Source of the DNA: Glandiceps talaboti
Lineage: Eukaryota; Hemichordata; Enteropneusta; Spengelidae
DNA: 29,000 nt
Direction: 5' to 3'
NCBI RefSeq assembly: GCF_964340395.1
Contig: NC_135568.1
Span: 6,646,579 to 6,675,578 of the forward strand
Shown in pieces: positions 1 to 9,215 of the stretch. The notes beneath the pieces were generated by a model. That model saw only the letters and a program-made list of their open reading frames with translations. It searched no databases and had not been told where the DNA came from. Numbering within the stretch: the stretch's first letter is position 1; every line of letters begins with the position of its first letter. Both the position numbers and the translations under genes were made by a program.

Positions 1-259
1 GGATGGTGGAAGACCCTGGGTGTTTACTAATGAAAATAGAAACGACCTGAAAAAATGGAGAAATTTGTAAGACTTTATAATGAACTACTGACACAAAACA
101 TCAAATATGACAAGAAATCTAAACTTTGCCACAGACAATTAGCATTATCAGCTATCTGATAATTATAGATAATCCAACGAAATCAACGTTAGTTTTACGT
201 CGTTATGCTCCAAGTATGATTCCCCGGACTGAAACTAATATGAGCTGTCAGTGATTATT
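1..259. other. Non-coding sequence, nothing recognised
   Basis: AT-rich sequence. I see no exon, RNA gene or clear repeat. It should belong to the intron after the 1562-1679 exon if the gene continues leftward. Confidence 0.5.
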
Positions 260-720
260 TGTAGTCCGAACGTCGAACACGTATCCAGTGCAAGTAATAT
301 GGACCGGACCCCATGAAGTGTGAGTGTAAGGATGGTGTACTCGGGGTACTTGCACTACTGCTTGCAGTGTTCTCTACAGCCATACTTTCACAAGCAGCAG
401 AACACACTGCAAACATGAGTACAATACCTGAGTACCCACACTGTAACTGATGCAGAATGGGCTTCTGTTCATCACTCAAATTTTATTTGCATAAAGTAAG
501 CCACTGGGCTTTCGTTACATTTCTAATCCTCAGAAACTTTACAAGTTCAAAGGTCACTTAAATTATTCAAATATGGACATAGTGAAACATGGTATTTCTG
601 TAAACATGACACTTTGCGATCATGCACTTTCAGGTACAACAAATGATCTCATCCTAATTTGCATATCATTTGCATGCAGGTAAGGTGGAGAGAGATAATC
701 GTCGGCACATTGCTGAATGG
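260..720. mobile_element. H1 element, copy 1 (internal hairpin, MITE-like)
   Basis: Two parts of this stretch recur at 1721-2095: the segment around CTTGCAGTGTTCTCT (about 361-375) and the segment around TTTGCATATCATTTGCATGC. Within each copy the first ~60 bp pair with sequence further on: GTGTACTCGGGGTACTTGC near 337 is roughly complementary to the GAGTACCCACAC region near 430. This suggests a non-autonomous hairpin element. The two copies are diverged and the exact ends are unclear. I see no coding capacity; a 74-codon minus frame here is not a gene. Confidence 0.6.
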
Positions 721-1087
721 TTACTTGTAAAAGAAATGGTACATCATGAAATGTGCAAATAAACAGTTATGTACTACACACATCCATTTATCTTTAGTCT
801 TGCCTTACCCACACACGAGCAACTATGCTTTTCTCTGAATGATCTATCAATGTATTATTTGTACAAACAGACAATAACAGATCACTATACCTCTCAGAGG
901 TGACATATTTGCCTCTTGGTGGCGCTGTACTTGTCCAGGCTATGTCAGAATATCCACCACAAATACTACCATTGGAGCTCTGTCAATAGTAAGTGAACAA
1001 AAATATGTATGTTGGTATTTCATGTAAAATACTGAATACATACATAGTAGTACTAAGACTTTATAAAATGTCAATGAATGACAGATG
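721..1087. other. Non-coding, with a CTCF-like motif
   Basis: No exon seen. GCCTCTTGGTGGCGCTGTA at 911-929 resembles the core of the CTCF binding motif (described as a finding). The rest is AT-rich single-copy-looking sequence. Confidence 0.4.
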
Positions 1088-1146
<59 letters not shown>

Positions 1147-1156
1147 TGACAGACAA
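1088..1156. repeat. (ACAG)n microsatellite
   Basis: About 17 tandem ACAG units with a few edge substitutions, followed at about 1203-1232 by short CATA and CATG runs. All long open frames crossing it on either strand are repeat translations. Confidence 0.97.
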
Positions 1157-1334
1157 ACATTGGGATCCCAACATCTCCCTGTACATGAAGTAACCATGTA
1201 CAAACATACATACATACATGCATGCATGCAGATAGACAGACATTGGCCGCATCCCAAAACCCACAACTTTTGATATAAAAATGTGAAATGATACTTCTAG
1301 AACACTATTTCACCCACGAATTCAAATGATTGTT

Positions 1335-1530
1335 ATTTTATGATGCACCTAGGTGGTAAACTTCTATTTTTATGATGCACCTAGGTGGTAAAATTCTATT
1401 TTTATGATGCACCTAGGTGGTAAACTCCTATTTCATGATGCATCTAGGTGGTAAAATTCTATTTTTATCATACACCTAGGTGGTAAAATTCTATTTTTAT
1501 GATGCACCTAGGTGGTAAAATTCTATTTCA
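1335..1530. repeat. 32-bp minisatellite with a palindromic core
   Basis: Six units start at 1341, 1373, 1405, 1436, 1468 and 1500, giving a period of 31-32 bp. Each carries GATGCACCTAGGTGGTAAA or a one- or two-base variant. The 10-bp CACCTAGGTG inside is a perfect palindrome in four of the first copies and the last. The array lies in the intron, ending about 32 bp from the 5' splice site of the TLDc exon. Confidence 0.97.
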
Positions 1531-1561
1531 GAGTATCTCAGTATTGTGATTGGCTGTGTAC

Positions 1562-1679
1562 CTTTACAAGGACAACAGTGGGTGAATATCCATCACATCT
1601 GTGGTGAAACTCTGTACAACTATATCCATCTCTAGATGCTCTGTATAACAGCTTCCACTCCTGTTTACTCTTTCCATAC
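1562..1679 (-). CDS. Internal exon: start of the TLDc domain
   Basis: The acceptor is ATGTCCTAG and the donor is AAG|GTACAC. The first G completes the Trp codon of the previous exon, giving NNWYGK across the junction. The 39 full codons read YGKSKQEWKLLYRASRDGYS and CTEFHHRCDGYSPTVVLVK, ending in phase 0. W-LLY-AS-DG(F/Y)S--FH--CDG--PT-VL(I/V)K is the amino-terminal signature of TLDc domains, specifically the form with FH..CD. In that family the next residues are a G..FGGY segment and a tryptophan; they should be on the next exon, which I could not find between 1 and 1561. A 32-bp minisatellite begins about 32 bp after the donor. An H1 repeat copy starts about 42 bp before the acceptor. Confidence 0.9.
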
Positions 1680-1720
1680 CTAGGACATAACAGAGAGTTC
1701 ATTTTGGTATCAAATACTAT

Positions 1721-2095
1721 GACAGAACTCCATGACATGTGAATGCAAATGTGGTGCACTCAGGGTATTAGCATAAGTGCTTGCAGTGTTCTCTGCTACC
1801 GTACTTTCATGAGAGTATAGCTAGTGAAAGTAGAGAAGAAAAACTGCAAACACAAGTGCAAATACCCCAAAGTACCCACACTGGAACTTATGTGGCATGG
1901 GGTTTTGTTATTACTACATATGTTTATGCGAAAATGATACCGTGCGATCACGAGCTTTCGTGTACACTGATTAAGTGTACAATGAATGACCTTGCCTTCA
2001 TTTGCATATCATTTGCATGCAGGTGTGCAATAATATTTTCGGTAGTACACTGCAGTGCAAATATGACTAGTATGCATATGTACTGCTGCAAGTAA
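1721..2095. mobile_element. H1 element, copy 2
   Basis: This is the second copy of the repeat at 260-720, in the same orientation. Shared landmarks are CTTGCAGTGTTCTCTGC near 1780, GTACCCACACTG near 1874 and the octamer pair at 2000-2018. Its first arm (about 1755-1820) pairs imperfectly with 1825-1885. It sits in the intron between the linker and TLDc exons, close to the TLDc acceptor. A 104-codon plus frame through it is not a gene. Confidence 0.6.
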
Positions 2096-2582
2096 TCACT
2101 GCTACATCATTACTAATTCCCAGGTTTCAACTAAAATGGAAATATAATCACACTTTCAATGTTTTTATGTTGATACAAGCTAGTTTATCAGTTTAGGTTG
2201 CTATATCAACATAGAAATGTAAAAATTTTGAAACACTATACACAATTAATATTAAGTACATGAAACCAAATTTCCTCCACACCTAAGGACTTGTTTATCA
2301 GTTGTGCCTAACTAAGAACATCAGATTGGTGAACAAGTCCATAGGAACAGACAAAAGTTTCAGTTTTGCTTTCACTAAATATCAACCATGTATTGTGTAA
2401 AAGCAAAAACTAAAGCTTTCGTCCACATCCATGAACTTGTTCATCAGGTCTGTTGACTTACTATAAATATTCACCGTTAAATACATGACAACAATGATGA
2501 TGACAAAATCCATTAAAAAAATACACAAATAATCAAATATATTGTATATTAATAATCTCCAAAACATTGACAAAAGTCTTAC
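2096..2582. other. Intron sequence with small inverted repeats
   Basis: No coding signal. GGACTTGTT near 2288 and AACAAGTCC near 2332 form a short inverted repeat, and TATGTTGATA near 2167 pairs with TATCAACATA near 2203. These could be remnants of another hairpin element. Confidence 0.4.
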
Positions 2583-2723
2583 CAGTTATTTAGTACTTGC
2601 TGAAACTGAAAATTGTCTTCTTTTAGAATTTCTGATCCACTGAAGAACTTGTTACACACTCTCGGTCTTAATCTCTTGTCGACATCTTTGTCAAATCTGC
2701 CAGGAACTGCTGCAAAGCGATAC
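2583..2723 (-). CDS. Internal exon: linker between BACK and TLDc
   Basis: The acceptor is TTTGTTTAG and the donor is AACTG|GTAAGA. The first base completes AGG (Arg) from the previous exon and the last two bases begin a Trp codon. It encodes 46 full codons, YRFAAVPGRFDKDVDKRLRP, then RVCNKFFSGSEILKEDNFQF and QQVLNN. YRFAA.P.(R/K)F and DKRL.PR look like a conserved linker; FSGSEIL and FQ.VLNNW lead into TLDc, where the W-Y-G continues in the next exon. An unusual feature is that the first 36 nt of the exon (2688-2723), with its acceptor and upstream intron, are repeated in tandem at higher coordinates (see the array at 2688-3215). Only the copy at 2723 continues into the full exon. Confidence 0.9.
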
Positions 2724-3215
2724 CTAAACAAAGAGATAGCTGGTTATAGCGCCACCAATGCAAGAATATCGCAATACTTTTGTTTTTATAAGGCAATTTC
2801 TTGTCAAATCTGCCAGGAACTGCTGCAAAGCGATACCTAAACAAACAGATAGCTGGTTATAGCGCCACCAATGCAAGAATATCTCAATACTTTTGTTTTT
2901 ATAAGGTAATTTCTTGACAAATCTGCCAGGAACTACTGTACCTAAACAAACTGCTGATTATAGCGCCACCAACACAAGTATAGCACAATACTTTTGTTTT
3001 TAGGCAACTTCATGAGAAAAATCACCTGGAACTGCAGCATATTGATACCTTAACATACAGTTATAGCATCACTAATGTACACCTATCTAAACTCTTGAGA
3101 AATCTGCTGAGAGCTGTTGCGTTCCAAAACCTAGACAAAACAGATATATGATTATGCTGCCACCAACGTTTGCATAATTAAATGCTTTTGTTTTTTAAGG
3201 CAATTTCAAGCCCCA
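2688..3215 (-). repeat. Tandem array of exon 5' end plus splice acceptor
   Basis: Unit 1 (2688-2800) holds the first 36 nt of the linker exon and 77 bp of its upstream intron. Unit 2 (2801-2913) repeats all 113 bp with about three differences, and the 36 exon bases are identical. Further units of about 105, 107 and 82 bp with acceptor positions near 2941, 3048 and 3130 are progressively diverged. Acceptor-like TAG lies at 2723/2724, 2836/2837 and 2941/2942. No copy beyond unit 1 carries the rest of the exon or its donor. Using the unit-2 acceptor would add 113 nt, which shifts the frame. Confidence 0.93.
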
Positions 3216-3359
3216 CTAAGTTGACACAGTAACTCCCTTTAATAAGTCTAATAATGCCAAAACAGGGGTGGTGAATGAATAAACATTGTATCTAATATTT
3301 GGAAAACTATTTTCCTGCCTTTTATACAAAAAGAGACATTTCTTTATTTCAAATCTCAC

Positions 3360-3469
3360 CTTTCGAGTGAAAGTTCCATGGGTACAGCTCCTGTAGGCTC
3401 CACCTCCTCAGCAAAGACTGTGCTGTCAATCAACAGTAACTTGACATGATTGATGACACCTGACAGATG
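3360..3469 (-). CDS. Internal exon: end of BACK and start of the linker
   Basis: The acceptor is TGGTTACAG and the donor is GAAAG|GTGAGA. The exon starts in phase 0 and leaves two bases (AG) for the next exon. It encodes 36 full codons, HLSGVINHVKLLLIDSTVF then AEEVEPTGAVPMELSLE. The positions of HVKLLLID and VEPTGAVP match the final BACK helix and the following V.P.G..P segment of BTB-BACK proteins, where the usual text is RLPLMS...V.P.GLLP. The high proportion of synonymous-looking, balanced codons contrasts with the AT-rich intron on either side. A larger minus-strand open frame continues past the acceptor to 3562, but that part is intron. Confidence 0.9.
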
Positions 3470-3639
3470 CTGTAACCAATCACAACAGAGCAAAGAAATG
3501 AATAAATTTATATATGCTAATAAAAGTGACAAATACATCTTGACTATTTCTGAGTATGACATTGATTTCGAAGTTTATGGGATATATAAAGATTTTGAGA
3601 TTTCTCAGTCACTTTAACACACAAATTACACAGTTCATC

Positions 3640-4025
3640 GATTCACATAAAATGCATGGACATGTTATTAAACATCACTGCAATAAAACTAGACATTAAG
3701 ATACATGTCACTCCGCCCTAACCGGCCTCCTCTCTCTTGAGAAGGTTGACCGATGTGTGAGGGCGCTGTCACAGCATACCTTACAGCCTACAACACAACA
3801 TGCACCTTACCAAAATACATGGAAAACGCGATCAAAAGTCATTGCAACACTATACATAATTTACTCATACTTACAACAAAAAACATACATGTGCTTTTAA
3901 CTACTAATTTGCACTGCAACACCACATGCATAACTGCCCTTCAAAAAATGCATGGCAAAGCTATTATACTATTGAAACACCACACATCCAATCTGCTCAT
4001 ACATATGAACACCGCCCTCTTGAGT
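3640..4025. repeat. Degenerate ~130-160-bp tandem repeat in intron
   Basis: Three loosely similar segments begin near 3650, 3812 and 3945 with AAAATGCATGG-like starts and contain CACTGCAATA or ATTGCAACAC-like sequence; the first and third end at CCGCCCT. They lie between the two BACK and linker exons. A 119-codon plus frame covers part of this but has no family resemblance and overlaps the real minus exon. Confidence 0.4.
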
Positions 4026-4031
4026 TCTCAC

Positions 4032-4148
4032 CTGACAAACTTTCCTTCTGTCTTCATCAGACCAATGAAATGTTGGTTTATTAACCCCAGCTTGATGTTT
4101 AGCCCAGTGTAAAACACATCGCCATACGTCTTCTTCACTCAGAGCAAA
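4032..4148 (-). CDS. Internal exon: second half of the BACK domain
   Basis: This 39-codon exon is phase 0 at both ends. The acceptor is the AG of CACGATAG and the donor is CAG|GTGAGA. It reads FALSEEDVWRCVLHWAKHQ, then GVNKPTFHWSDEDRRKVCQ. SEEDVWRCVLHWAK is the classic BACK motif (S/E-E-D-V-W..VL.WA) that follows the SD at the end of the previous exon. The WSDEDRR stretch is the usual charged link to the last BACK helix. Because the exon is a multiple of three and symmetric, skipping it would keep the frame and remove the centre of BACK. An overlapping plus-strand open frame here is a shadow. Confidence 0.92.
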
Positions 4149-4346
4149 CTATCGTGACAAATTATAAATATACTAGTCTTGACTCAAATAGTACATAAAT
4201 TTTTGACTATGAGTACAACATTCTTTGTAACTTTAAAGCTAAAGTCCATGAAGATTCATTCTCAACTGACAAATATTATCTGCATTAAACTCTCATAAGT
4301 TTTATAACTGATTTCATGGTCTGTCTGTCTATATGGGAATGGATGG

Positions 4347-4348
<2 letters not shown>

Positions 4349-4414
<66 letters not shown>
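4349..4414. repeat. (CA)33 microsatellite
   Basis: Uninterrupted CA dinucleotide run inside the intron between the two BACK exons, 120 bp past the 5' splice site at 4535. CA runs near donors can bind hnRNP L and affect splicing; here that is only a possibility. Confidence 0.99.
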
Positions 4415-4415
<1 letters not shown>

Positions 4416-4534
4416 GAGGAGTAACTGTTCTGATAAAAGTGCAATAAAAACTATTACAAGGGAGGAAGATGTTGAGCTTTGCAAGGATAGGAAGGCACTG
4501 ATTTGTGGAGAAAAAAACATGGATCTATACTGAC

Positions 4535-4668
4535 CTGATCACTTTGTATAAGTCTTAACAGGCTATCTCTTGATAACTGTACAAAGCTGTCAGTTTTAAC
4601 AACCTCTTCTGCATTCTTCTCTACAAAAACAGCACATCTCTCAACTAAACTCTCTCTTTCTCCAAAAT
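4535..4668 (-). CDS. Internal exon: first half of the BACK domain
   Basis: The exon starts with two bases of a split codon after the acceptor TTAAAACAG and ends in phase 0 at CAG before the donor GTCAGT. It encodes 44 full codons beginning FGERESLVERC and ending RLIQSDQ. The pattern of FG, LVERC, FVEKNAEEVV, a phenylalanine-leucine pair (SFVQLS) and LLRLIQSD is the helical core of BACK, as in BTBD19 and Kelch-type BTB proteins. Before it, another exon must supply one base and the end of the BTB domain. The palindromic element H2 begins only 56 bp upstream of the acceptor, so the branch point must lie within 4669-4723 or inside the element. The next exon starts in the matching phase. Confidence 0.92.
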
Positions 4669-4723
4669 CTGTTTTAACATCAAAAGAGAAACATTTTGTT
4701 AATAATACAAAACACAAACTTAA

Positions 4724-5075
4724 AGTGGCCATATGGATGAGGATTGGGGGGTATTTATTTTGGATTTTTAATCTATACATCAATTTTATCATGACTTCCT
4801 ACTTGAAAAATAAATGTGAAACAGCATATGGCAAGTCCTTGTTTGTAACTCAATACATTGCAAAAGATTAATAAATGTGTAAAATGTTTATTATTGTACA
4901 TACAATAACAAACTATTTTTACAATTTTTTTTAGCTTTTTGCAATGTTTTGACTTACAAACACAGACTTTGTCAATGTTGTTTCACATTGATTTTTCAAG
5001 TAGGATGCCATGATAAATTTGTTTTATAAATGAAAAATCCAAAATAAATATCCACGCCTTATCGATATGGCCACT
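4724..5075. mobile_element. H2 palindromic MITE, copy A
   Basis: The 352-bp element starts AGTGGCCATATGGATGAGG and ends with a near-complement, ATCGATATGGCCACT. Pairing continues inward through GGATTTTTAAT, TTTATCATG, CCTACTTGAAAAAT, GTGAAAC and TTTGCAAT-type segments to a centre near 4900 (TATTGTACATACAATA). Almost the whole element is one long hairpin. A second copy lies at 14440-14786. The flanks are TTAA on the left and ATAA on the right; copy B has TTAG and TTAA. This hints at a TTAA target, as used by piggyBac-type transposases, but one base is off in each. No coding capacity. Confidence 0.88.
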
Positions 5076-5156
5076 ATAACGAATGACCCTTGACATTATT
5101 TAGTATCTAGTTAGTCGGTGTAGAAGTATAAGAAACAAAGTTTTAGTATACAAGGC

Positions 5157-5505
5157 TTTAAAAGTGGTACAAACTGAGTGTGTGAGCTTTTCATGCTAAA
5201 ATACTTACAAAAACATTGATCAAATTATTGAAGTATAATGTTGATGCATTCCTTCTAGGACCGTGTTCTAGCATTGTTAGAACTGTCGGTTGCATAGTAG
5301 GGGTTCATGTACATTTTTTAAATTTGTATTATGTCATCGAATCATTCATATGTTATATCGGATTATCCTTATACCAGGTTTGAGTTCAGTCATTTGCAAG
5401 GGATCACTAAGTGTGCCTCAGTATAGTAGAATACTGTGAGTACCACTTATTATGCAGAAAAAAAATACACCCTAAAAACATATAAACTCAGTTTGTATCC
5501 CTTTA
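5157..5505. mobile_element. H3 MITE-like element, copy A
   Basis: The left end AAAGTGGTACAAACTGAGT and right end ACTCAGTTTGTATCCCTTT are imperfect inverted repeats of about 19 bp. Inside, ACCAGGTTTGAGTTCAGTC (near 5375) and AGTAGAATACTGTGAGTA (near 5425) recur at 22366-22745 in the same order. It directly follows H2 copy A. No coding capacity is visible. Confidence 0.7.
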
Positions 5506-7069
5506 ACCATTTATGGACTTGGTTTCTAGTTAAAGTCTATGTAATTGTACCCTAAAGATAAAATGTCTGCCTAGAATGGGTTAAGATTTGTGGGATGGTG
5601 ATGGAGGTTGATATGTAGACAAGTTCACCAAATACCTGCTTCAATAAGTATGAAAAAAACCCAAATGAATAAGATGTAACTAAGAATATGAGTAAGGAAA
5701 AGAAATCATCCAGCTACAAGATGTAGACACATCATATACACAAGTAAATTCCTGCTATGAATTTTTTAATACTGCCCTCAGTGTCAACAATCAGTGATCT
5801 TTTGTTTGTGTAGATCAGCATTTACATACCATATTAAAAATGAATGCCTGTATACCGTATGATACTTTTAGTCATTACTCCAATACTGTTTTAACAAATT
5901 TTTGTTATACTGCCCCCACTGTCCAAAATCAAATATCTTTTGTTTGTAAAGATACATCATCTGCATACATATTGAAATTGATGCTATTTCAACAAAGTAT
6001 AATACTTTTACTGACAGTCATTACAACCCTGCTGTTTTAAAAAAGAGGCAATTAATATATCATTACCATAAAGACATTCTATTTGTTTTCATCCACTAAG
6101 TGGTTTGCAAGTAGCTATTATTAAACATCAAAAATATCCAATATAAAACAAGCAGAGCAATTACCCAATACCACTAACCCCCCTCTAAGACTTACAAGGA
6201 CAAAACAATTGTCTTTGACAGAGAAAACGTCTAACCATTTCAGACAATGAGATCTCTGCTTAATAGTGCCCAAGTGCAAGTTATATACCCCAGGTACATT
6301 TTCCTTGAATTTCGGCAGCATTAAGTACTAGAGGGGGGGTCATCAATTGTTCTGGGAATTTTACAGACACTGTGGCACCATCAAAGACAGAAAGCTGCAA
6401 TCATCTCATTGAGTTGTTAGACTTGACTTTATACTCCAGTGCATGGATTTCAGATTCTATACTACTCAATTTTCAATATTTCACCAATAAGTAGTTATAG
6501 AAATGACATAACTGGTTTGATTTGATAACAATTGCCAATACAACATGTCATATTTTGAAAAAATGTTGACATTTCATTTTTCAATGAGAAATTCTCTGAT
6601 GGCTATGTGTCCTCAATGAGCTCATTTCTCAAACAGACACCGTTGATAAGCTTTAAGAACCCTGGCACCAAACACGAAAGAATTTCACATTAAATATTGT
6701 ACATATTCATGTTGTCCCTGGAAAGTATCAGATTTTGAAAGTTTGTGTAATGTCACTTTGATGATTTTTTATTCAGTTGGCAATTCCTTTTCATGATATC
6801 TATCACTTTCTTTATCATTGTAAGGAGAAGAAATCTGTCTATCACAGCCAAGTATATCCAGTCATGTTATTCGAGAGTTCTCAAATTTACAGGAAAATTT
6901 ACAGAAAAATAAATCAGGCTTATTTGTGCCTTACTTGTCCTGATTACTTCTATCAATTTACATATCATTTTTGGTGATAAAATAGCACACCACAGTAACT
7001 TATCCAATTTGAAATCTTGAAAAGAAGCGTTACGGAACTTGACATGTGTTTAGCCACTGAGGGGATTTC
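5506..7069. other. Non-coding stretch with one short tandem duplication
   Basis: No exon that I can support. Around 5760-5885 and 5905-6030 two diverged copies share a TACTGCCCNCNNTGTC start and a TCTTTTGTTTGT core. Two stretches on the minus strand near 6195-6405 have open frames and possible splice sites but fit no family (see rejected items). Confidence 0.5.
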
Positions 7070-7512
7070 CTGCTAGGGTTATTGGAAAACCTCTTATGGC
7101 ATTATATTTCCAGTCTCTTTGGCATGACATTCTTGCATGGGTTTATGGGAAAACCTCTTATGGCATTATATTTCCAGTCTCTTTGTCATGACATTCTTGC
7201 ATGGGTTTATGGGAAAACCTCTGGTGATAACATTATATTTACCACTATCTGTCGTGATACTCTTGCATGGGTTTATGGGAAAACCTCTGTTATATTTACC
7301 ACAATCTCTTTGTTTTGACACTCTTGCATGGGTTTATGGGAAAACCTCTGGTGATGACATCACATTTATCACAATGTCATGACACACTTGCAAAGATTTA
7401 TGGGAAAACTTCTCTCAGATTTACCACAATCTCTGTCGTGACACTCTTGCATGGGTTTATGGGAAAACCTCTTATGATGACATCACATTTACCACAATCT
7501 CTTTGTCTTTAA
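7070..7512. repeat. ~63-bp minisatellite
   Basis: About seven units share CTTGCATGGGTTTATGGG followed by AAAACCTCT. Clear starts are at 7132, 7196, 7262, 7323, 7387 and 7446, giving periods of 59-66 bp. Open frames of 78-81 codons with a repeated HGFMGKPL phrase are products of this array. Confidence 0.95.
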
Positions 7513-8703
7513 CAAATACAAAGCATGGCAATAATAAATCTACTAAAATGTACTAAAAAATTAGTACTACAGACAGAAATATGGCTGACTGGACATTTCC
7601 TTCAAGGAAAAAAAACACAACATTGCAAAATTGATTAGATTTTCTCATAATATCTTTTAAAAGTTGCAAAATATTAGGAATTTCATTGTGATTATCCACA
7701 AATATTGCTATCTAGGTAATATTTATCTGCCTACACTTGTTCCTAATCATTTCACTTTCCCTTTAAACAAGTTAACTACATCTCTGGGGCCTAATTTCAT
7801 ACACGTCACAACAAATTTACAAATGTCAAATTCTACCGCAGCAACCGTGAACTCTATGATAACATTAGAAAAATATTCTTAATAACTAAAATGGCATCAG
7901 ATTTAATGATCTTGCGAGAACCAATCTGTCAATCGGAATCAAAATTTCTCTATAAGGTGATATTATGTATATGATGTAGGGCATTCACCCTCTATTTCTC
8001 TTGCCTTGCAAAAATTTCAGCCAAAATTTTGAAGAAATTCATCGAATCTTTTATCACTTCTCAAATATTCAAAGTCTCTGTACTGTGACACTACTTTTAC
8101 TCTGCAGGGCATTGACCCTCTATTTCCGTTGTCTGATTAGTTTGCCTCCAAATTTCAATGTAAATATTTGAAAACATCCACAGTACTTTTTATCACTTTT
8201 GAAATTGGAAAAGGATATAATATTTTCTGGGTCTTTCATACAAGAAATGTGACAGAATCAGTTCCAACAAAAAAAAACAGTGATGATATTTTGGAGACTA
8301 GAGGCGGTAATAACAAAGGGAAAATGAAATATTAATATGAACTACAGTAGATATATTATGAATCTAAATTACTAGCCATAAATATGTAACTATAGCCTCC
8401 AGGTATGATCTATAAAACAGCTGACTGACAAAAATGAGTAACCAAGCATAAAATGGTAGCAACCAATTACCATAGAGTGAAATATTTCTGAAAGTTTATT
8501 CAGGTGGGAACTGACAGGCTATCACTGCTATGTTAGTAGTTTTAACAATAAAACATAGCGTGTCACTACAACTTACTGGTACACAATGTATGGTATTATT
8601 ATTGATATGTATATGAACAATTTAGATATAGAAAAAACTGATTGAATTTGTAGCTATCAGTTATGGTTTATTTGTATATTTTATGTAGAATTATGTCATT
8701 CTT
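7513..8703. other. Non-coding stretch, nothing recognised
   Basis: AT-rich sequence without exon signals. A diverged duplication is visible: GTAGGGCATTCACCCTCTAT near 7977 and GCAGGGCATTGACCCTCTAT near 8106, each followed about 75 bp later by TTTTATCACTT. Confidence 0.5.
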
Positions 8704-8852
8704 TTGTTTGTTTGTTTGTTTGTTTGTCTGTTTCTGATTGTCAGCCTCTCTGCTTCCCACCTCATACCTGTTTGCCTGCATGTGTGCCTGTTGATATGTC
8801 TACTTGTTTCTGTTCATGTCTGTCTGTCTGTCTGTCTGCCTGTCTGCCTACC

Positions 8853-8908
<56 letters not shown>

Positions 8909-9169
8909 CAGCACTTTGTCTGTTTACCTGGCTATCTACATACATGTGATTGTCTGCTTGCCTGCTTCTCATCTGCCTACCTTCCTGTGTGTGTCTGACT
9001 CCTTGTTTGACTACCTGCCTGCCTGTCTCAATGTCTGTCTGCTTTTTTGCCAACCTGTGTGATTGTCTGCCTGCCTGCCTCCCACCTGCCTACCTGTCTG
9101 TCTGTCTCCTTGCCTGCCTGTCTGCTTGCCTGTCTGCCTGCCTCCCACCTGCCCACCTGTTTGTCTGCC

Positions 9170-9202
<33 letters not shown>

Positions 9203-9215
9203 GCCTCCCTGCCAC
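8704..9215. repeat. Compound (TGTC)n / (TGCC)n / (TTTG)n tract
   Basis: (TTTG)n opens the tract near 8704. Long pure TGTC runs lie at about 8817-8908 and 9168-9202, joined by imperfect TGCC/TGTC/CTAC sequence. Cysteine-rich frames up to 116 codons in several phases come from the 4-base periodicity and are not genes. Confidence 0.97.

Larger units (their letters stand above)
1562..4668 (-). other. Gene span: five internal exons of a BTB-BACK-TLDc type protein
   Basis: This is the span of the only supported gene, read right to left. Exons 4535-4668, 4032-4148, 3360-3469, 2583-2723 and 1562-1679 have lengths 134, 117, 110, 141 and 118, and each junction phase fits the next (0, 0, 2, 2). All five donors are GT and all acceptors AG. 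The joined reading is about 205 codons with no stop. Its order is BACK, linker, TLDc start. In known families a BTB/POZ domain sits before BACK and binds cullin-3 or other partners, while TLDc domains (OXR1, NCOA7, TBC1D24) are linked to V-ATPase and oxidative-stress functions. Neither the BTB exons nor the end of TLDc was found, so both ends of the gene are missing here. I do not know an established gene name for this combination. Confidence 0.9.

Noticed and set aside
940-1273. Open frames of 62-108 codons on both strands over the ACAG tract
   Set aside because: They are translations of a 4-base repeat, which stays open in several frames; no domain or splice support.
4454-4792. 112-codon minus frame as a single-exon gene
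   Set aside because: Only 4535-4668 is coding; the upstream part is intron and H2 element, and the downstream part runs past a good donor.
6195-6254. Minus-strand stretch reading CLKWLDVFSVKDNCFVL before GTAAGT, similar in feel to the start of BACK
   Set aside because: The donor leaves phase 0 while the BACK exon at 4668 needs one leading base, and about four residues expected before FGERE would be missing. Probably chance.
6280-6405. Minus-strand open block beginning LSVFDGATVSVKFPEQL with possible acceptor and donor
   Set aside because: Weak pyrimidine tract, no family resemblance, and it does not supply BTB sequence.
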